Below are positions 1 to 7,616 of a DNA stretch of 15,407 nucleotides, piece after piece (within the stretch, counting starts at the first letter, position 1; each line of letters opens with the position of its first letter). Position numbers and translations under genes: made by a program. Where the stretch lies: the NCBI GenBank assembly GCA_902497035.1, contig CABVDL010000062.1, positions 1 through 15,407 on the forward strand. The letters run 5' to 3'. Source of the stretch: an uncultured Prevotella sp. (GTDB lineage Bacteria > Bacteroidota > Bacteroidia > Bacteroidales > Bacteroidaceae). The notes under the pieces were generated by a model. It saw only the letters and a list, made by a program, of their open reading frames with translations. It was not told the DNA's origin and ran no database searches.

Positions 1-26
1 GGTCGGCCACTACACTGTTACCGGGG

Positions 27-2690
27 TCATTGGCTTTTTCCCGTTACTATCTTCTTGATGTCGTTGAGCTTGTTGAGTGCCTCTACGGGCGTGAGGTTGT
101 TGATGTCGAGGCCGAGTATCTCGTCTCTTACTTGTGACAGCACGGGGTCGTCGAGCTGGAAGATGCTCAGCTGCGTACCCTCTGTGCTGCCGATGTTCTC
201 CACCTTGGGCCTCCCCGCGCTTCCCACCTCGGCATTGTCGGCCTCGAGCTGCCTCAGTACCTCGTTGGCCCTCTTGACGATGCTTCTCGGCATGCCCGCA
301 ATCTCGGCCACGTGTATGCCGAAGGAGTGCTCAGAGCCTCCGGGCGTGAGCTTTCGCAGGAAGATGACCTTGCCATCGACCTCTTTCACGGCCACGTTGT
401 AGTTTTTGATGCGTGGAAAGTGCTTCTCCATCTCGTTCAGCTCGTGGTAGTGTGTGGCAAAGAGCGTGCGGGCCTGCGCGCCCTTGTGCTCGTGCAGGTA
501 TTCCACGATGGCCCATGCGATGGATATGCCGTCGTAGGTAGAGGTGCCGCGGCCCAGCTCGTCGAAGAGAACGAGGGAGCGTGGAGAGACGTTGTTGAGT
601 ATGTCGGCGGCCTCCGTCATCTCCACCATGAACGTTGACTCTCCCAGCGAGAGGTTGTCGCTGGCTCCCACGCGGGTGAATATTTTATCTACCAGGCCTA
701 TTCTCGCGCTCTCTGCCGGCACGAAGCATCCCATCTGGGCCAGCAGCACGATGAGGGCCGTCTGGCGCAGCAGGGCCGACTTTCCGGCCATGTTGGGGCC
801 GGTAATCATCATAATCTGCTGTTTCTCGCTGTCGAGCAGCACGTCGTTAGGCACATAGCGCTCGCCGAGGGGCATCTGCGTCTCGATGACGGGATGGCGT
901 CCCTGGCGTATGTCGAGCGTGGTGGAGTCGTCGATGACGGGCCTTACGTAGCGGTTGTCCTCGGCCGTCTTGGCGAACGACAGCAGGCAGTCGATGCGCG
1001 CCAGCACGTTGGCGTCTATTTGTATCTGGGGGATGAACTGCTGCATGGCGACGATGAGCTCGGAGAAGAGCCGGGCCTCGAGGTCGAGTATTTTCTCGTC
1101 GGCCCCAAGTATTTTCTCCTCATACTCTTTCAGCTCTGGTGTGATGTAGCGCTCGGCCTGCGCCAGTGTCTGCTTGCGTATCCATTCGGCTGGCACCTTG
1201 TCCTTGAACGTGTTGCGCACCTCGAGGTAGTAGCCGAATACGTTGTTGTAGCCCACCTTGAGCGAGCTGATGCCTGTCTTTTCGGTCTCCCGTTCCTGTA
1301 TCTCGAGCAGGTAGTCCTTGCCTCCCTGCGAGATGGCGCGCAGCTCGTCGAGCTCCTTGCTGTAGCCGTCGGCTATGACGCCGCCCTTGCTCACGAGCTG
1401 TGGCGGGTCGGGCTGTATCTCCTTGCCTATGCGGTCGCGCAGGCTCTCGCAGAGGTTGAGCTGCTCGCCCAGCTGTCTCAGGCTCTCGTTGCTGGCATAG
1501 AGGCAGGCGGTCTTTATGGGCTGCACGGCCATGAGGGCGTTGCGCAGCTGCACCACCTCGCGCGGCGAGACGCGGCCGACGGCCACCTTGGAGATGATGC
1601 GCTCGAGGTCGCCCACGCGCTGCAGCTGCTCATCGACCACCTGACGGAAGTCGGGCTCCTTGAAGAAATATTCCACCACGTCGAGGCGGTTGTTGATTTG
1701 CACGACGTCCTTGAGCGGGAACACGGCCCAGCGCCGCAGCATGCGTCCGCCCATCGGGGTGATGGTGCGGTCGATGACGTCGAGGAGTGACTTGCCGTCT
1801 TCCTGCATGGGCTGAAGCAGCTCGAGCGAGCGTATGGTGAACTTGTCCAGCCTCACGTATTTCTCCTCCTCCAGCCGCTTGAGCGAAGTGATGTGGTTGA
1901 TGTTGGTGTGCTGCGTCAGCTCCAGGTACTGCATGATGGCCCCTGAGGCGATGATGCCCTCCTTGAGATGCTCCACGCCGAAGCCCTTGAGCGACTTCGT
2001 GCCGAAATGCCTGAGAAGCTTCTGCCGTGCGTTCTGTTCGGTGAACACCCAGTCGTCTAGCTCAAACACACAGAGCTTGTTGCCGAAATATTGCTCAAAC
2101 TCCCTCTTGTGGCTCTTCTCATAAAGCACCTCCTTGGGCGAGAAGTTGCCGATGAGCTTCTCCACATAGTCGTAGGTGCCCTGCCCGGTGAGAAACTCGC
2201 CGGTGGAGATGTCGAGAAAGCTTATGCCGCAGGCGGTCTTGCCGAAGTGTACGGCGGCGAGGAAGTTGTTTTCCTTGTAGTTTAGCACGTTGTCGCTCAT
2301 GGCGATGCCCGGCGTGACGAGCTCTGTGATGCCTCTCCTCACCATCTTGTCCATCTCGGAGAGTCCTTTCTTGCCCTTGATGGCGGCTCGTTTCTTCTTT
2401 GGGTCCTCGAGCTGGTCGCAGATGGCGACGCGCTTGCCCGCGCGTATGAGCTTGGGCAGGTAGGTGTCGAGGGCGTGGTGCGGGAAGCCGGCCATCTCGG
2501 CTCCCGCCGAGGCTCCGTTGTTGCGTCGCGTGAGGGTGATGCCCAATATGCGGGCGGCCTCCACGGCATCGTCGCAGTAGGTCTCGTAGAAGTCGCCGCA
2601 GCGGAAGAGCATCAGCGCGTCAGGGTGCTTGGCCTTCAATGAGAAAAACTGCCTCATCATGGGGGTGAGGGCGTTATCTTTGGTTGTCAT
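27..2690 (-). CDS. mutS: DNA mismatch repair protein MutS
   Basis: MutS recognises base mismatches and small loops left by replication and, with MutL, starts strand-specific repair in the cytoplasm. At 887 residues it has the normal length for the MutS1 family. The mismatch-reading motif GDFYE is at residues 32-36 (Phe34 stacks on the mismatch, Glu36 contacts it). Connector, lever and clamp domains follow. The ATPase has a P-loop TGPNMAGKS at 630-638, Walker B LVLFDE ending at Asp710-Glu711, then GRGTSTYDG and the ATHYHE switch at 745-750. Near the C-terminus QLSIF (840-844) fits the sliding-clamp-binding consensus. The ATG at 2690 places GDFYE at the usual distance from the N-terminus. It lies 35 bp downstream of the VapE-type gene and is probably last in a five-gene operon. 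No terminator is visible in the 26 bases after its stop. Confidence 0.98.
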   Translation of the reverse strand: MTTKDNALTPMMRQFFSLKAKHPDALMLFRCGDFYETYCDDAVEAARILGITLTRRNNGASAGAEMAGFPHHALDTYLPKLIRAGKRVAICDQLEDPKKKRAAIKGKKGLSEMDKMVRRGITELVTPGIAMSDNVLNYKENNFLAAVHFGKTACGISFLDISTGEFLTGQGTYDYVEKLIGNFSPKEVLYEKSHKREFEQYFGNKLCVFELDDWVFTEQNARQKLLRHFGTKSLKGFGVEHLKEGIIASGAIMQYLELTQHTNINHITSLKRLEEEKYVRLDKFTIRSLELLQPMQEDGKSLLDVIDRTITPMGGRMLRRWAVFPLKDVVQINNRLDVVEYFFKEPDFRQVVDEQLQRVGDLERIISKVAVGRVSPREVVQLRNALMAVQPIKTACLYASNESLRQLGEQLNLCESLRDRIGKEIQPDPPQLVSKGGVIADGYSKELDELRAISQGGKDYLLEIQERETEKTGISSLKVGYNNVFGYYLEVRNTFKDKVPAEWIRKQTLAQAERYITPELKEYEEKILGADEKILDLEARLFSELIVAMQQFIPQIQIDANVLARIDCLLSFAKTAEDNRYVRPVIDDSTTLDIRQGRHPVIETQMPLGERYVPNDVLLDSEKQQIMMITGPNMAGKSALLRQTALIVLLAQMGCFVPAESARIGLVDKIFTRVGASDNLSLGESTFMVEMTEAADILNNVSPRSLVLFDELGRGTSTYDGISIAWAIVEYLHEHKGAQARTLFATHYHELNEMEKHFPRIKNYNVAVKEVDGKVIFLRKLTPGGSEHSFGIHVAEIAGMPRSIVKRANEVLRQLEADNAEVGSAGRPKVENIGSTEGTQLSIFQLDDPVLSQVRDEILGLDINNLTPVEALNKLNDIKKIVTGKSQ

Positions 2691-2725
2691 TTCTTTTATG
2701 GTTTATGGGGTGGGGCGGTCTGGTG

Positions 2726-3961
2726 TCAGGGCTTTGGCTTGCCCAGGCCACCCAGTCCAGCCAGCAAAGCCTGTGCCAAAGGATTGTCGGCCATGGAGTC
2801 GTCGTTGTCCCCGGCGGTCTCGTCGGTGAAGTCGAAGCGTCTCGGGTCGCGCTCCACCACACGGTAGCATGAGCGTCCGTGGATGCGGCTGCGCGTGAAG
2901 CCAGCCTCCTGGAGGGCAAAGCCCACGTCCTGGTTGACATGCTCGCCCGGCGTCCAGTAGGGGTATTCCTTCATCAGCCGGTCGATGATGGCGTCGATAT
3001 AGACGGCCTTGGCTTTCTTTCCCTTTGGCGGTGCGGCGTAGAGCAACCTCACCATCTTCACGAGGTTGTCGGCCTCCTGAAACGGGGAGTTCTGTATGGC
3101 CATGGCCTCTCGTTCGTCCTCGGAGAGCGTGATGTCGGCTCCGTCGTCCAATTCGGCCGTGAGCTGTGCGTAGAGCTGCTCATAGGGAATGGGCGTGGCG
3201 AGGTCGATGGCGTGTCCCACCTCGACGCATACCAGGCGCGCGGCTCCCGCGGCGTCGGTCATGGGGTGCAGGTTGCCGGTGTTGGCGATGAAGGCGGCGT
3301 AGTTGCGGCGCGGCTCGGCACTGGTGCCGTAGGCCTTTCGGAACACGGGGGTGGAGCGTGAGAACAGGTAGCGCATGAGGATGGTCTGGTCGGCATGCTC
3401 CTGGTAGAACTCGTCGATGTTGACGAGAAGGCTCGTCGTGATGAGCTCATATACTTCCTGCGAGGCCCTCAGGTGGACCTGCCCGGTGTAGTAGGGGCGC
3501 AGGGCGGGCGGCAGTATGAGGTTGCAGAACGAGGTCTTGCCGTAGCCATAGGCCCCCACCAGCACCGGCACGATGAGGTCGCGCACGGCGATGTCGCGTC
3601 CCTGCCAGCGTGCCACCATCTGCAGCATCCATTTGTGGAAGCGCGCGGGCCAGTCTGGATTTGACGTGATGATGCGCTGGGCCAGGTCGAAGACGTGGTC
3701 GTCGCCGTCCCATTGCGGCAGTCTGCCGAGCCATTCGGTGGCGGGATTCCACGCTTCGATGAGGGTGGAATGGATGTAGCGGTCGAGCGTCAGCGTGTTC
3801 ATGCTCACGCCCTGCTGCCCGGCCTCCAAGAGAATGGTGTTGCGGCCTTCGGGCGACAGCGGACGGTAGTCGCTGCTGCCCTCGGGCGCATAGCCTATGG
3901 CGCCGGTGAGCACATTGCGGCGCAACCGGCAACGGGACTGTAGATAGGTGAGGGCATCCAT
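2726..3961 (-). CDS. VapE-type (virulence-associated E family) P-loop ATPase
   Basis: This 411-residue protein resembles the helicase-like P-loop ATPase domain of the VapE family (Pfam VirE/VapE), which in phages and integrated elements usually sits behind a primase domain. A degenerate N-terminal part (1-125) with the element-like phrase LPQWDGDDH (81-89) precedes the P-loop GAYGYGKTS (136-144), Walker B LLVNIDEF (178-185), basic residues Arg202 and Arg208 that could act in trans, and a sensor-like FIANTGN (224-230). Residues about 290-370 look like the small winged-helix-type domain (DUF3874) found at the end of Bacteroidetes VapE proteins. The tail is acidic, then Gly/Leu-rich. No primase or toprim domain is present, and no integrase or other element gene lies beside it. 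It sits 36 bp after the glutaminyl cyclase gene and 35 bp before mutS on the same strand, with similar GC-rich composition. The biological role is unknown; ATPase assignment is firm, function is not. Confidence 0.85.
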   Translation of the reverse strand: MDALTYLQSRCRLRRNVLTGAIGYAPEGSSDYRPLSPEGRNTILLEAGQQGVSMNTLTLDRYIHSTLIEAWNPATEWLGRLPQWDGDDHVFDLAQRIITSNPDWPARFHKWMLQMVARWQGRDIAVRDLIVPVLVGAYGYGKTSFCNLILPPALRPYYTGQVHLRASQEVYELITTSLLVNIDEFYQEHADQTILMRYLFSRSTPVFRKAYGTSAEPRRNYAAFIANTGNLHPMTDAAGAARLVCVEVGHAIDLATPIPYEQLYAQLTAELDDGADITLSEDEREAMAIQNSPFQEADNLVKMVRLLYAAPPKGKKAKAVYIDAIIDRLMKEYPYWTPGEHVNQDVGFALQEAGFTRSRIHGRSCYRVVERDPRRFDFTDETAGDNDDSMADNPLAQALLAGLGGLGKPKP

Positions 3962-3997
3962 CGTGTTTATCGTTTTAAAGGTGGGAGAGGGCAGGGG

Positions 3998-5047
3998 TCA
4001 CGCTCCGCCGAGCTCGGTGAAGATGACCTGCACTAAGGTTTGTCCGACGGCCTTGAGCGTGTTCTTGTCGATGTGCTCCATGTCGTCGGCGAGGGTGTGC
4101 CAGGTGGGGCCGAATGAGCTCTGCTGGCATTGCGGATAATAGGGAATGATGTCGATGCAGGGTATGTTGGCCGTCTGGTTGACGGGAATATGGTCGTCGG
4201 TAATCATGCCTCCGTCCTGCTTGGGGAAGAAGGAGCCGTAGCCTGCGCGGCGTGCGGCGCGCCACACTTTCTTCACTATTTCGGGCGCATACTGCTTCGA
4301 CATGCCTTCCTGATAGAACTGTGCGCCCTGCCCCCCGACCATGTCGAGCAGGATGGCGTAGCGCGGTGAGAAGCCCTGTGGCAGGTTTCTCGAGAAATAC
4401 TGTGCGCCGAGCGCCCACGAGCTGCCGTCGTCGGGCTGCTGGCTCCACTGCGGTGTGCCCCAGTCCTCGGCGTCGAAGCATACGAAGTCGATGCCGAGGG
4501 CGCCGGTGAGCTGCCGCTGTGTTTGCGGGTTGCTGAGCAGTCGGGCCAGCTCGAGCATCACGGCAACGCCGCTTGCCGCGTCGTTGGCGGCCAAGATAGG
4601 CTTGTGCCAGTTGAGCGAGTCGGGGTCGTTGTCGGCCCAGGGCCGTGAGTCCCAGTGGGCGCAGAGCATGATGCGCGTGGTGGCGGCGGGGTTGTAGCGT
4701 GCGATGATGTTGGTGCTTTTGAGCGTCGTTCCGTCGTAGCCTTTGAGGTCCGCCTTCTGGGTGGTGACCTTGCAGCCGAAGCGTTCAAACTGATGGATAA
4801 TCCATTGTTCGCACGCGTCGTGACCCTTTGAGTTCATGTCTCGTGGCCCGAAGTCGCATTGGGCTTTGGTGAAGGCGTAGGCAGAGTCGGCGTTGAACGA
4901 CGGTCCCACCGGGTCAACCTTCTCCGTCTCCTCGGTGTCCTCGGCGTCGCTGGTGCCTGTGGAGGCCAGCGGACCGGCGGTAAACAGCCATACTGCGGCT
5001 GCGCAAAGGATAGCTATCACGGCAATGATGGTTAATCTTTTCTTCAT
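3998..5047 (-). CDS. Glutaminyl-peptide cyclotransferase (M28-fold glutaminyl cyclase), membrane-anchored
   Basis: The 349-residue product closely resembles Bacteroidetes glutaminyl cyclases of the mammalian-like, M28-peptidase-fold type, such as the Porphyromonas enzyme. These convert N-terminal glutamine of exported proteins to pyroglutamate, acting on the periplasmic side after signal peptidase I cleavage. Visible active-site groups: AHWDS with His131, zinc ligand Asp156 in NDAASG, the Glu194-Asp195 pair in DAEDWG (catalytic acid and zinc ligand), Asp235 in LLDMVGG, Asp284-Asp285 in ITDDHIP, and Trp316-His317 in TWHT (zinc ligand). Residues 1-29 form a hydrophobic signal peptide or anchor followed by an acidic linker; the Cys15 context (AILC) is not a good lipobox. 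The frame is open upstream to 5260, but the ATG at 5047 gives MKKR plus the signal segment and avoids overlapping the previous gene, from which it is separated by 7 bp. A plain M28 aminopeptidase is the alternative. Confidence 0.9.
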   Translation of the reverse strand: MKKRLTIIAVIAILCAAAVWLFTAGPLASTGTSDAEDTEETEKVDPVGPSFNADSAYAFTKAQCDFGPRDMNSKGHDACEQWIIHQFERFGCKVTTQKADLKGYDGTTLKSTNIIARYNPAATTRIMLCAHWDSRPWADNDPDSLNWHKPILAANDAASGVAVMLELARLLSNPQTQRQLTGALGIDFVCFDAEDWGTPQWSQQPDDGSSWALGAQYFSRNLPQGFSPRYAILLDMVGGQGAQFYQEGMSKQYAPEIVKKVWRAARRAGYGSFFPKQDGGMITDDHIPVNQTANIPCIDIIPYYPQCQQSSFGPTWHTLADDMEHIDKNTLKAVGQTLVQVIFTELGGA

Positions 5048-5054
5048 GATGGTT

Positions 5055-6902
5055 TTAATCGTGGGCCTGGGCCTGCGCCATGACGCGCAGGAAGTTGTCG
5101 CCCCAAATTTTTTGTATGTCGGCCTCGCTGTAGCGTCTCTTGAGCAGGTGAATGGTGAGATTGATGAGCTCTGAGGCGTCGGCGCAGCCGCGCACCGTGC
5201 CGTCACCGTCGAAGTCGGTGCCGATGCCGACGCAGTCGATGCCCATAATGTCGATGGCATGTTCGAGATGGGCGATGACGTCGCGCACGGAGGCTTCTCC
5301 GTCCTTGCGCAGGAAGCCGTGGTAGAGCGTTATCTGAGCCACGCCGCCCTTGGCGGCGAGGGCATGAAGTTGGTCGTCGGTGAGGTTGCGCGGCACGTCG
5401 CAGAGCGCGCGGCAGCACGTGTGGGTGCAGACGATGGGCGTGCGGCTGATGTCGAGCGCGTCGTAGAACGACTTCTCGTTGGCATGGCTCAAATCGACCA
5501 TGATGCCCTCATCGTTCATGCGCTGGATGACTTTTTCGCCAAACGATGACACGCCGTTGTTCATGTGGGAGCCGCGGTTGCTGTCGCAGATATCGTTGTC
5601 GCCGTTGTGGCACAGCGTGATATATACTACGCCGCGCTGCGCGAAGTGGCGCACGTTGGACAGGTCGTGGTTGAGGGCCAGTCCGTTCTCGATGCCGAAC
5701 ATGATTGACTTGCGGCCCTTGCGCTTGTCCTCATACAGGTCCGCCGGCGTGCGTGCGATGCTGATGTAGTCGCTGTGGTCGGCCACTATCTGTTCGAGTT
5801 TGTCGAAGATGAGGTCGGCATACTGAGTGGGAGAGAGCTGCGTCGATAGTCCTTTGAGCTGTGGGTTGTGGGCGATGATGCCGGCCACGTCCACTTTTTG
5901 GGAGAACTGCTCGCCCATCTGCGGCTGTGGCAGGTAGGCCGCCATGATGACGGCATCCTGCCGTCCGTCGGTCATCTTGTGGAGGTCGTAGAGTATGCGC
6001 GGGTCGCGCTGGTCGAAACGCACGCCCTGTGGGAAGAACATCGGCGTGTCGCAATGGCTGTCGAGTGTGAGCATGCGGCTGTGCAGCTGTTTGGCGTGCT
6101 GGAATACGGCGGCACTTTCGACGAGCCACTTGAAGACGGGCAGGCCGCTCTCGCCGAGCCATTCGGGATGCCACTGCACGCCGAGGATAGGCTTTAGCTC
6201 GCTGCTTTCGATGGCCTCGACGACGCCGTCGGGAGCCTGGGCTATGACGCGGAAGCGGGGGCCGGGCTGGGCAATAGCCTGATGATGGAATGAGTTGACC
6301 AACAGCCTGAAACGGTTGCCGTCGCCGGACTTCGAGGCCTCCTCGGGATAGCACTGCCCAAGGATGGAGTCAGCGTCGATGCTGACGCTGTGGGTGGGCT
6401 CGGTGCGTGCCGCGTCCTGCGAGTGCCTGAGCTGTGCGGGTCGTCCCGTGGCGCTGACGGGAGCCGAATAGATGTCCTGTTCCACCTTTCCGCCGAGTGC
6501 CACGGCAAGGGTTTGAATGCCCCGGCAGATGCCCAACATGGGAATTTGGCGGTTGTAGGCCAGACGTACGGTCATCAGTTCGGCAGCGTCGCGCGAGGCG
6601 TTGATGCCGCCGAGCTGCCTGCGTGGCTCCTCACCATTCCACAGCGGATTGATGTCGCCGCCGCCTGAGAAGAGCACGGCGTCGATGCGGTCGAGCGTGT
6701 TGATGATGACCTGCGCGTCGGCAACGGGCGGAAGAAGCACGGGAATGCCGCCGGCCCTGATGACCTGCAGGTAGTATTGGTCGATGATTTTGCTGGTGCC
6801 GTCGCCGTAGTTTGCCGTAATGCCAATCACCGGCCGTGGCTTGGCTTCGGGAAATGCCGCATAGGCAGAGCGCAGGTGTGACGCGATGTTGAAGTCTTCC
6901 AT
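5055..6902 (-). CDS. Fusion of C26 gamma-glutamyl hydrolase-like domain with M19 membrane-dipeptidase-like domain
   Basis: Two complete enzymes are joined in 615 residues. Residues about 22-265 are a class I glutamine-amidotransferase-like hydrolase of peptidase family C26 (PuuD-like gamma-glutamyl-GABA hydrolases): nucleophile Cys126 in GICRG and the His245/Glu247 pair in QWHPEW complete the triad, and FSGGGDINP (78-86) is typical of this family. Residues about 277-610 are a membrane dipeptidase (renal dipeptidase, M19) domain with all expected metal ligands: His283 and Asp285 in DSHCD, Glu405 in GIENG, His473 in DLSH, His494 in CTHTC, Asp563 in GTDFDG. There is no signal peptide, so it should be cytoplasmic despite the family name of the second domain. 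The pair suggests successive cleavage of gamma-glutamyl bonds and dipeptides, which is inference. The start is 6 bp after the Lrp-family gene and the stop 7 bp before the glutaminyl cyclase gene. Confidence 0.93.
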   Translation of the reverse strand: MEDFNIASHLRSAYAAFPEAKPRPVIGITANYGDGTSKIIDQYYLQVIRAGGIPVLLPPVADAQVIINTLDRIDAVLFSGGGDINPLWNGEEPRRQLGGINASRDAAELMTVRLAYNRQIPMLGICRGIQTLAVALGGKVEQDIYSAPVSATGRPAQLRHSQDAARTEPTHSVSIDADSILGQCYPEEASKSGDGNRFRLLVNSFHHQAIAQPGPRFRVIAQAPDGVVEAIESSELKPILGVQWHPEWLGESGLPVFKWLVESAAVFQHAKQLHSRMLTLDSHCDTPMFFPQGVRFDQRDPRILYDLHKMTDGRQDAVIMAAYLPQPQMGEQFSQKVDVAGIIAHNPQLKGLSTQLSPTQYADLIFDKLEQIVADHSDYISIARTPADLYEDKRKGRKSIMFGIENGLALNHDLSNVRHFAQRGVVYITLCHNGDNDICDSNRGSHMNNGVSSFGEKVIQRMNDEGIMVDLSHANEKSFYDALDISRTPIVCTHTCCRALCDVPRNLTDDQLHALAAKGGVAQITLYHGFLRKDGEASVRDVIAHLEHAIDIMGIDCVGIGTDFDGDGTVRGCADASELINLTIHLLKRRYSEADIQKIWGDNFLRVMAQAQAHD

Positions 6903-6908
6903 TTCGCC

Positions 6909-7373
6909 TTATTCGTCCACGTTTACGGGTATCTCCCGCTTGATGCTCTGTTCCAGGGAGATGAGCGTCTCGGTGGAAACCACGCCAGGGATGGTCTGAA
7001 GACGGTTGTTGAGCAGGTCCATGAGCTGCTCGTTGTCCTTGGCATACAGCTTGAGCAGCATGGTGTAGGGGCCGGTGGTGAAGTGGCATTCGACAATCTC
7101 CGGGATGTGGATGAGCCGCTCCACGACGTTCTTGTACATTGAGCCGCGCTCGAGGTTCATGCCTACATAGGTGCAGGTGGTGTAGCCGAGGCTCTTGGGA
7201 TTGATGTCGAAGCCGCTGCCGGTGATGACGCCGTCCTCGATGAGATGCTGCACACGCTGGTGGATGGCGGCGCGGGAGACGCCGCACTGAGCCGCGACAT
7301 CCTTGAACGGTATGCGGGCGTTGCCTGATAGAATAGACAGGATTTTCTTGTCAAGATGGTCAATTTTGTCCAT
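6909..7373 (-). CDS. Lrp/AsnC family transcriptional regulator
   Basis: A 154-residue regulator of the leucine-responsive/AsnC family, which bind DNA as dimers or higher oligomers and respond to amino acids. The N-terminal winged helix-turn-helix (about residues 5-50) includes LDKKILSILSGNARIPFKDV and the recognition region CGVSRAAIHQRVQHL (30-44). The C-terminal ligand-binding (RAM) domain covers about 65-145, with the family-typical VECHFTTGPYTMLLKLYAKD (94-113) and IPGVVSTETLISLEQ (128-142). It is the first gene behind the promoter at 7409-7440 and is followed after 6 bp by the C26-M19 fusion gene, so it probably controls itself and the downstream operon, as many family members do. The effector cannot be told from sequence, though the neighbours make an amino acid or a peptide breakdown product likely. 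Confidence 0.95.
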   Translation of the reverse strand: MDKIDHLDKKILSILSGNARIPFKDVAAQCGVSRAAIHQRVQHLIEDGVITGSGFDINPKSLGYTTCTYVGMNLERGSMYKNVVERLIHIPEIVECHFTTGPYTMLLKLYAKDNEQLMDLLNNRLQTIPGVVSTETLISLEQSIKREIPVNVDE

Positions 7374-7408
7374 AGTCGCTTAAAGTTTGCTGTTTTCGTT
7401 TAAGGTAG

Positions 7409-7440
7409 CAAAAGTAAGCAATTAAATTGAATTAGGCAAC
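7409..7440 (-). promoter_or_regulatory. Bacteroidetes-type promoter for the Lrp-fusion-cyclase-VapE-mutS operon
   Basis: Read on the minus strand, TACTTTTG (7409-7416) matches the Bacteroidetes -7 consensus TAnnTTTG exactly, and GTTG (7437-7440) sits 20 bases upstream, in the place of the -33 TTTG element. Transcription would begin near 7403, giving a leader of about 30 bases before the Lrp-family start codon. The surrounding DNA is AT-rich in contrast with the genes. This is the only convincing promoter seen for the five-gene block. Confidence 0.65.
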
Positions 7441-7510
7441 GGAATTGATTGAAAATGTGGCAAAATTCCTTTGTTGTTTGTGTCATGCCTGCCAATGCGT
7501 CATTGCCTGA

Positions 7511-7554
7511 TGGCATAAAAAGCGGGAGCAGCATGTCCATGATGCTGCTCCCGC
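7511..7554 (-). terminator. Intrinsic terminator of the FKBP operon
   Basis: A perfect 13-bp stem (7522-7534 paired with 7542-7554, loop GTCCATG) is rich in G and C. On the minus strand it is followed by a run of five T residues (7517-7521). It lies 63 bp after the stop of the last FKBP gene and before the promoter of the next operon, exactly where a terminator is expected. Confidence 0.85.
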
Positions 7555-7569
7555 CGTTAGTCTCTTAAA

Positions 7570-7603
7570 GGAAAGGCGCTTTCCTCTTAGGCGAAAGACG
7601 CCT
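7570..7603 (-). other. Two small hairpins in the FKBP operon 3' leader-out
   Basis: Between the last FKBP stop codon and the main terminator lie two short inverted repeats: GGAAAG/CTTTCC with a 3-base loop (7570-7584) and AGGCG/CGCCT with a 5-base loop (7589-7603). They share the core letters GGCG and AAAG. They could stabilise the mRNA 3' end or aid termination; no function can be shown from sequence. Confidence 0.4.
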
Positions 7604-7616
7604 TTTCCTCAGCGTG

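Noticed and set aside
894..1790. Plus-strand open frame of 298 codons inside mutS
   Set aside because: It is antisense to conserved MutS sequence and its product is a Val/Leu/His/Glu-rich shadow typical of GC-rich genes.
2691..3997. Integrated element around the VapE gene with attachment sites
   Set aside because: No flanking direct repeats, integrase or tRNA end were found in the short gaps on either side, and the composition is like the neighbours.
5048..5260. N-terminal extension of the glutaminyl cyclase frame up to an ATG at 5260
   Set aside because: It would overlap the conserved C-terminus of the dipeptidase domain, and the extra residues are Ser/Thr/Arg-rich shadow sequence. The ATG at 5047 gives a proper signal segment.
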